A DNA stretch of 64,000 nucleotides from Microbacterium sp. SORGH_AS_0428 (lineage in GTDB: Bacteria > Actinomycetota > Actinomycetes > Actinomycetales > Microbacteriaceae), in NCBI RefSeq assembly GCF_031453615.1, contig NZ_JAVIZT010000001.1, positions 248,001 through 312,000 of the forward strand. The letters run 5' to 3'. Made by a program: the position numbers and the translations under genes. Within the stretch, counting starts at the first letter, position 1. Every line of letters begins with the position of its first letter. Of the stretch, positions 58,888 through 64,000 are shown one piece after another. The notes under the pieces are model-generated. The model searched no databases. It was not told where the DNA came from and worked only from the letters and a program-made list of their open reading frames with translations.

Positions 58888-60333
58888 TTACTCGCCCGAC
58901 CAGATCGGGGCGCGGCCGTTGACGGCGTCGCCGATCTTGTGGATGCGGATGTCGTTCGTCGAGCCGGCGATTCCGGGAGGGGAACCGGAGATCACGACGA
59001 CCTTGTCACCCTCCTTCGCCAGACCCTTGGAGAGGAAGAACTCGTCCACCTGCATGAACATGTGATCGGTGTGCGGCACGTGCTCCACCAGCGCCGACTG
59101 GATGCCCCACGTGACGGCCATGCGGCGACGGATCGCCGGGTCCGGGGTGAACGCCATCATCGGGATGCTGGGACGCAGGCGCGACATGCGACGCGCGGTG
59201 TCGCCGGACTCGGTGAAGATGCACAGCCAGCTCGCCTCGACGAACTGAGCGACCTCCATCGCGGCCAGAGTGATCGCGCCGCCCTGCGTGCGGGGCTTCG
59301 TGTTCAGCGGAGCGATGCGGTCGAGACCGTGCTCCTCCGTGGAGGCCACGATGCGCGCCATCGTCTCGACGACGCCGACCGGGTACTTGCCGACGCTCGT
59401 CTCGCCCGACAGCATGACCGCATCCGCACCGTCGAGCACGGCGTTGGCGACGTCGCTCGTCTCGGCGCGAGTGGGAACCGGGTTCTCGATCATGGACTCG
59501 AGCATCTGCGTGGCCACGATGACCGGCTTCGCCATCCGACGGCACAGCTCGACCGCGCGCTTCTGCACGATCGGCACGGCCTCCAGTGGAAGCTCCACAC
59601 CGAGGTCGCCACGAGCGACCATGATGCCGTCGAAGGCGTCGATGATCTCTTCGAGGTTGTCGACGGCCTGCGGCTTCTCGATCTTGGCGATGACCGGCAC
59701 ACGCCGGCCCTCTTCCGCCATGATCTCGTGCACGCGGTTGACGTCTTCGGCGTTGCGGACGAACGACAGGGCGATGATGTCCGCACCCGCGTTCAGGCCC
59801 CATCGAAGATCCGCCTCGTCCTTCTCCGACAGAGCGGGGACGTTGACGGCCACCCCGGGCAGGTTGATGCCCTTGTTGTTGGAGACGGGTCCGGCGACGA
59901 TGACCTTCGTGGTGACGACGGTGCCATCGGTCTCGATGACCTCGACGCGCACCTTGCCGTCGTCGATCAGGAGGAAATCACCGGGCTTGACGTCCTGCGG
60001 CAGACCCTTGAAGGTCGTCGAGACGATCTCCTTGGTGCCGAGGATGTCTTCGACGGTGATCTTGAAGATGTCACCCACGGCGAGCTCGTGAGGTCCATCG
60101 GCGAACTTGCCGAGGCGGATCTTGGGCCCCTGCAAGTCGACGAGGATCGCGACGGCGGAGCCGGCGTCCTCGGCGGCACGGCGCACGTTCGCGAAATTCG
60201 CGTCGTGGACCGAGTAGTCACCATGACTGAGGTTGAGGCGGGCGACGTTCACACCTGCGTCGATGATCGCGCGGACCATCTCGTAGGAGGAAGTTGCCGG
60301 GCCTAGGGTTGCGACGATTTTCGCGCGTCTCAT
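58888..60333 (-). CDS. pyk: Pyruvate kinase
   Basis: This glycolytic enzyme converts phosphoenolpyruvate and ADP to pyruvate and ATP. The 481-residue protein begins RRAKIVATLGPATSSYEMVR, has ARLNLSHGDY, the ADP/Mg segment LVDLQGPKIRLG, the catalytic IIAKIEKPQAVDNLEEI with MVARGDLGVELPLE, and VATQMLESMIENPVPTRAET (effector and monovalent-cation region). The C-terminal allosteric domain is present. The ATG has no leaderless box directly before it. gltD lies 50 bases upstream on the same strand and may be transcribed separately. Confidence 0.97.
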   Translation of the reverse strand: MRRAKIVATLGPATSSYEMVRAIIDAGVNVARLNLSHGDYSVHDANFANVRRAAEDAGSAVAILVDLQGPKIRLGKFADGPHELAVGDIFKITVEDILGTKEIVSTTFKGLPQDVKPGDFLLIDDGKVRVEVIETDGTVVTTKVIVAGPVSNNKGINLPGVAVNVPALSEKDEADLRWGLNAGADIIALSFVRNAEDVNRVHEIMAEEGRRVPVIAKIEKPQAVDNLEEIIDAFDGIMVARGDLGVELPLEAVPIVQKRAVELCRRMAKPVIVATQMLESMIENPVPTRAETSDVANAVLDGADAVMLSGETSVGKYPVGVVETMARIVASTEEHGLDRIAPLNTKPRTQGGAITLAAMEVAQFVEASWLCIFTESGDTARRMSRLRPSIPMMAFTPDPAIRRRMAVTWGIQSALVEHVPHTDHMFMQVDEFFLSKGLAKEGDKVVVISGSPPGIAGSTNDIRIHKIGDAVNGRAPIWSGE

Positions 60334-60383
60334 CCGAGTTCGAACTCCGGGTCTTTTAGCGATGAAGGGGATGCAGGTTCAGC

Positions 60384-61850
60384 CTACGCGGGCTGCAACC
60401 CGATCGCGATATCGGTGGGCCGTACAGGAGCGGGCAGCGCGGTGGAACCCATCAGGTAGCGGTCGACGGATGCGGCCGCCGCACGCCCTTCGGCGATCGC
60501 CCACACGATGAGCGACTGGCCGCGCCCCGCGTCTCCGGCCACGAACACGCCGGGCGTGGTGGTCTGGTATGCGTCGTCGCGCTCGACGTTGCCCCGCGAG
60601 GTGAACTGCGTCTGCAGCTGCCCCTCGAGCTCCGTGCGCTCCGGACCCGTGAAACCCATTGCGATGAGCACCAGGTCGGCCGGGATCTCCCGCTCGGTGC
60701 CGCTCTTGGGTACACGACGTCCGTCGACGAACTCGGTCTCGGCCACGCGCAGCGCGCGCACCTCCCCGACCTCGTTCGAGAGGAACTCGACGGTGGAGGC
60801 GAGGAAGACCCGCTCTCCGCCCTCCTCGTGCGCGGACTGCACTTCGAAGATCGTCGGCGTCGTCGGCCAGGGCTGCGCGTCCGGGCGCGCCGCGGGAGGC
60901 TGCTTGCCGATCGCGAGGTTCGTCACGCTGAGCGCACCCTGACGGTGGGCCGTGCCGATGCAGTCGGCACCGGTGTCACCACCGCCGATGACGACGACGT
61001 GCTTGCCTTCGGCGCTGATCTGCGTGTGGAGCTTCTCGCCGGCGACCGCACGATTCGACTCGACCAGGTACTCCATCGCGAAGTGCACACCCGCCAGGTC
61101 GCGACCGGGGATGGAGAGATCGCGCGGCACGGTCGAGCCGGTCGCGACGACGACAGCGTCGTACCGGCTGCGCAGTTCGTCCCACGTGATGTCGCGCCCG
61201 ATCTCGACGCCGGCGCGGAACCGCGTGCCCTCGTCCTGCATCTGGCGCAGACGGAGCTCGAGGTGGCGCTTCTCCATCTTGAAGTCCGGGATGCCGTAGC
61301 GCAGCAGCCCGCCGATGCGGTCGTCGCGCTCGAACACCGCGACCGTGTGACCCGCGCGGGTCAACTGCTGGGCCGCTGCAAGACCCGCAGGTCCGGAGCC
61401 GACGACGGCGACCGTCTTTCCGGTGAGCCGCTCCGGCGGCTCCGGCTCGACCCAGCCGTGCGAGAAGGCCTCGTCGATGATCGACACCTCGACCTGCTTG
61501 ATCGTCACGGCCGGCTGGTTGATGCCCAGCACGCACGCGCTCTCGCAGGGGGCGGGGCACAGCCGTCCCGTGAACTCCGGGAAGTTGTTGGTCGCGTGCA
61601 GGCGCTCGATCGCGCTGCGTCCCTCACCGCGCCAGGTCAGGTCGTTCCACTCCGGGATGAGGTTTCCCAGCGGGCATCCCTTGTGACAGAACGGGATGCC
61701 GCAGTCCATGCACCGACCGGCCTGCCGGCGCAGCACCGCCGAGTCACCGGGCTCATAGACCTCTTTCCAGTCCATGATGCGCACGGGAACCGGGCGCCGC
61801 GCGGGCAGCTCCCGCTCGGTCACCTTCAAAAAGCCCTTGGGATCAGCCAC
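60384..61850 (-). CDS. gltD: Glutamate synthase (NADPH) small subunit
   Basis: GltD feeds electrons from NADPH through FAD and iron-sulfur centres to the large subunit for glutamate synthesis. The 488-residue protein has two N-terminal [4Fe-4S] Cys groups ([20 protein letters not shown] and [19 protein letters not shown]), the FAD motif [17 protein letters not shown], the NADPH motif [17 protein letters not shown], and [20 protein letters not shown]. The GTG start overlaps the gltB stop by 8 bases, so the two subunits are coupled. Confidence 0.97.
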   Translation of the reverse strand: MADPKGFLKVTERELPARRPVPVRIMDWKEVYEPGDSAVLRRQAGRCMDCGIPFCHKGCPLGNLIPEWNDLTWRGEGRSAIERLHATNNFPEFTGRLCPAPCESACVLGINQPAVTIKQVEVSIIDEAFSHGWVEPEPPERLTGKTVAVVGSGPAGLAAAQQLTRAGHTVAVFERDDRIGGLLRYGIPDFKMEKRHLELRLRQMQDEGTRFRAGVEIGRDITWDELRSRYDAVVVATGSTVPRDLSIPGRDLAGVHFAMEYLVESNRAVAGEKLHTQISAEGKHVVVIGGGDTGADCIGTAHRQGALSVTNLAIGKQPPAARPDAQPWPTTPTIFEVQSAHEEGGERVFLASTVEFLSNEVGEVRALRVAETEFVDGRRVPKSGTEREIPADLVLIAMGFTGPERTELEGQLQTQFTSRGNVERDDAYQTTTPGVFVAGDAGRGQSLIVWAIAEGRAAAASVDRYLMGSTALPAPVRPTDIAIGLQPA

Positions 61851-64000
61851 CGGTCACCTCCATGATGCGGCTCCACACGATGTCGCCGTCGGGGTCGAGC
61901 CCCTCCGCCAACGCCTCCTCGCGGGTCTGCAGCACCGCTGCGTAATCGCGCGGCATGACCCGCACGAAGTTCTTCACTTCCTCCTCGAAGTCCTCGAGGA
62001 GCGATGCCGCCAGAGACGAGTCCGTCTCCGCGGTGTGGCGCTCGAGCAGGTCGCGCAGGATCGCGGCGTCGCCGGACCCCAGCTCCCCCAGCTCGAGCTC
62101 GCCGGAGGCGAGCGACTCGCGGTTGACCAGGTTCTCGTCGAGGCGATACACGTAGGCCGTGCCGCCGGACATCCCCGCACCGAGGTTGCGGCCGGTCGTT
62201 CCGAGGATGACGGCGAGACCGCCGGTCATGTACTCCAGGGCGTGGTCGCCCACACCCTCCACGACAGCGGTCGCGCCCGAGTTGCGCACCAGGAAACGCT
62301 CGCCCACGACGCCGCGGAGGAACATGGTGCCCTGGGTCGCTCCGTAGCCGATGACGTTGCCCGCGATCACGTTCTGCGAGGCGTCGAAGCTCGAACCGCG
62401 GGGCGGACGCACCACGATCTGGCCGCCCGACAGGCCCTTGCCGACGTAGTCGTTCGAGTCTCCCTCGAGGCGCAGCGTGATCCCCGACGGCATGAAGGCG
62501 CCGAAGGACTGGCCGGCGGATCCGGTGAGGTTCACGACGATCGAACCGCTCGGGAGCCCGTTCGCACCGCGAGCCTTGGTGACGTGGTGCCCCAGCATCG
62601 TGCCGACGGCGCGCTCGGTGTTGCGCACCGGCAGGCTGATCTCGACCGTCCCGCCGTGCGCGATGACATCCTGCGCCCGCTCGATGAGCGCGACGTCGAA
62701 GTGCTTCTCGAGCTCGTGCAACTGCTCGCGGGCGTTCCGACGCGGCTCGTCCTCGGCGAATGAAGGGCCCTCCAGGACAGGAGCCAGATCGAGGCCGCTG
62801 GCCTTCCAGTGCTCGATCGCCCCGTTGACGTCCAGCAGCTCGTTGTGGCCGATCGCCTCGTCGAGCGAGCGGAACCCGAGCTCGGCGAGGTACTCGCGCA
62901 CCTCCTGAGCGATGAACTCCATGAAGTTCACGACGAACTCGGGCTTGCCGGTGAAACGTTCGCGCAGAACGGGGTTCTGCGTCGCAACGCCCACGGGGCA
63001 GGTGTCGAGATGGCACACGCGCATCATGATGCAGCCGGAGACCACGAGGGGTGCGGTCGCGAACCCGAACTCCTCAGCGCCCAGAAGCGCGCCGATGATG
63101 ACGTCGCGGCCCGTCTTGAGCTGCCCGTCGACCTGCACGACGACGCGATCGCGCATGCCGTTGAGCATGAGCGTCTGCTGCGTCTCGGCGAGACCGAGCT
63201 CCCACGGCGTCCCGGCGTGCTTGAGCGAGTTGAGCGGGCTGGCACCCGTTCCGCCGTCGAAGCCGGAGACCAGGATGACATCGGCCAGGGCCTTCGCCGT
63301 CCCCGCGGCGACCGCGCCGATGCCCGACTGACTCACGAGCTTCGCGTGCACCCGCGCCGTCGGGTTCGCGCGCTTGAGATCGAAGATGAGCTGCTTGAGG
63401 TCTTCGATCGAGTAGATGTCGTGATGCGGAGGCGGCGAGATGAGCCCGACACCGGGCGTGCCGCCGCGAGTGCGCGCGACCCACGGGTAGACCTTCTGCG
63501 GAGGCAGCTGTCCGCCCTCGCCGGGCTTCGCGCCTTGCGCGAGCTTGATCTGGATGTCGTCGGCCTCGGTGAGGTAGAGGCTCGTGACACCGAACCGGCC
63601 CGACGCCACCTGCTTGATGGCGCTGCGTCGCTCCGGGTCGAGCAGACGCTCGACGTCCTCGCCGCCCTCTCCCGTGTTCGACTTGCCGCCGATACGGTTC
63701 ATCGCGATCGCGAGGGTCTCGTGCGCCTCCTTGGAGATCGAGCCGTAGCTCATCGCTCCGGTCGAGAAGCGCTTCACGATCGACGAGATCGGCTCGACCT
63801 CGTCGATCGGCACGGGAGGCCGGACGCCGGTGCGCAGGCCGAACATGCCGCGCAGCGTCTTGAGCTCGCTCGCCTGGTCGTCCACGAGCTTCGTGTACTC
63901 GCGGAAGATGTCGTAACGGCGCTCGCGCGTCGCGTGCTGCAGCCGGAAGACGGTGTCCGGGTTGAAGAGGTGCGGTGAGCCGTCTCGACGCCACTGGTAC
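61843..64000 (-). CDS. gltB: Glutamate synthase large subunit (partial; N-terminus beyond window)
   Basis: GltB takes ammonia from glutamine and joins it to 2-oxoglutarate. Only the C-terminal ~719 residues are in the window; the frame is open at the window edge ([20 protein letters not shown]). It includes the FMN synthase domain ([20 protein letters not shown]), the [3Fe-4S] group [19 protein letters not shown], and the C-terminal beta-helix GXGXG domain ([37 protein letters not shown]). The amidotransferase domain lies outside. It precedes gltD in one operon. Confidence 0.97.
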   Translation of the reverse strand, partial: YQWRRDGSPHLFNPDTVFRLQHATRERRYDIFREYTKLVDDQASELKTLRGMFGLRTGVRPPVPIDEVEPISSIVKRFSTGAMSYGSISKEAHETLAIAMNRIGGKSNTGEGGEDVERLLDPERRSAIKQVASGRFGVTSLYLTEADDIQIKLAQGAKPGEGGQLPPQKVYPWVARTRGGTPGVGLISPPPHHDIYSIEDLKQLIFDLKRANPTARVHAKLVSQSGIGAVAAGTAKALADVILVSGFDGGTGASPLNSLKHAGTPWELGLAETQQTLMLNGMRDRVVVQVDGQLKTGRDVIIGALLGAEEFGFATAPLVVSGCIMMRVCHLDTCPVGVATQNPVLRERFTGKPEFVVNFMEFIAQEVREYLAELGFRSLDEAIGHNELLDVNGAIEHWKASGLDLAPVLEGPSFAEDEPRRNAREQLHELEKHFDVALIERAQDVIAHGGTVEISLPVRNTERAVGTMLGHHVTKARGANGLPSGSIVVNLTGSAGQSFGAFMPSGITLRLEGDSNDYVGKGLSGGQIVVRPPRGSSFDASQNVIAGNVIGYGATQGTMFLRGVVGERFLVRNSGATAVVEGVGDHALEYMTGGLAVILGTTGRNLGAGMSGGTAYVYRLDENLVNRESLASGELELGELGSGDAAILRDLLERHTAETDSSLAASLLEDFEEEVKNFVRVMPRDYAAVLQTREEALAEGLDPDGDIVWSRIMEVTGG

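Noticed and set aside
1..64000. CRISPR arrays, rRNA genes, complete insertion sequences or prophage
   Set aside because: No regular short repeats with spacers, no rRNA sequence, no complete transposase gene and no phage structural genes were seen.

Overview
The window reads as a chromosomal segment of a high-GC Gram-positive actinobacterium, most probably a Microbacterium-type member of the Microbacteriaceae. The pointers are the uniformly GC-rich third codon positions, RbpA, a PafBC-TatAC-HelY cluster, an ANTAR regulator of PdtaR type, DUF3099 beside SURF1, and a large number of genes whose start codon lies 6-7 bases after a TANNNT -10 box, meaning leaderless transcripts. Most of the window is ordinary core genome. 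The genus call is inference from gene content; no database was searched.

Layout. 1-3721: an iron-siderophore ABC importer on the minus strand (binding lipoprotein, two FecCD permeases, ATPase cut by the window edge) under a DtxR/IdeR-like box; both permeases carry a one-base frameshift. 3850-8316: ABC-F ATPase, a translationally coupled DUF3099 / small Cys protein / SURF1 operon, a DUF4190 membrane protein and a FabG-like reductase. 8320-13378: hydrolase, SerB, divergent glgC/glgA for glycogen or maltose-1-phosphate synthesis, an orphan ABC ATPase and zinc-free ribosomal protein L31. 13431-24230: exonuclease, hydrolase, CGNR regulator divergent from an EamA exporter, Lrp regulator, Tat-exported phospholipase C-like enzyme, histidine phosphatase, sirtuin, SpoU methylase, SGNH hydrolase and an SF2 helicase. 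24311-41304: tRNA-Leu(GAG), M20 peptidase, UppP, PAC2 protein, HAD phosphatase, TrmI, FKBP-like lipoprotein, PafB, PafC, TatA, TatC, HelY, Lnt, RbpA, GDPD, SDR, HdeD-like protein and AEC transporter.

41382-49524 is the accessory part. It opens with an AT-rich palindrome and the decayed remains of a tyrosine recombinase / HTH / zinc-ribbon mobile module. Three diverged copies of a 37-base motif (42540, 45161, 49488) then bracket two cargo blocks: a truncated GyrI-like gene with an atypical Nramp-family transporter, and a coupled three-gene carbohydrate operon (GT4 glycosyltransferase, putative alpha/alpha-toroid protein, GH130). This cassette-like order beside a dead recombinase is the most unusual structure in the window.

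49565-64000 returns to core genome: GNAT, a small unknown protein, DHFR-like reductase, a second SGNH hydrolase, LLM oxidoreductase, DUF885 hydrolase, PolA, hotdog thioesterase, PdtaR, tRNA-Leu(CAA), pyruvate kinase and glutamate synthase (gltD complete, gltB cut by the window end). Several genes fit together functionally: TatA/TatC would export the twin-arginine phospholipase, Lnt would modify lipoproteins such as the siderophore-binding protein and the FKBP-like protein, and SerB, GltBD and Pyk cover central amino-acid and carbon metabolism.
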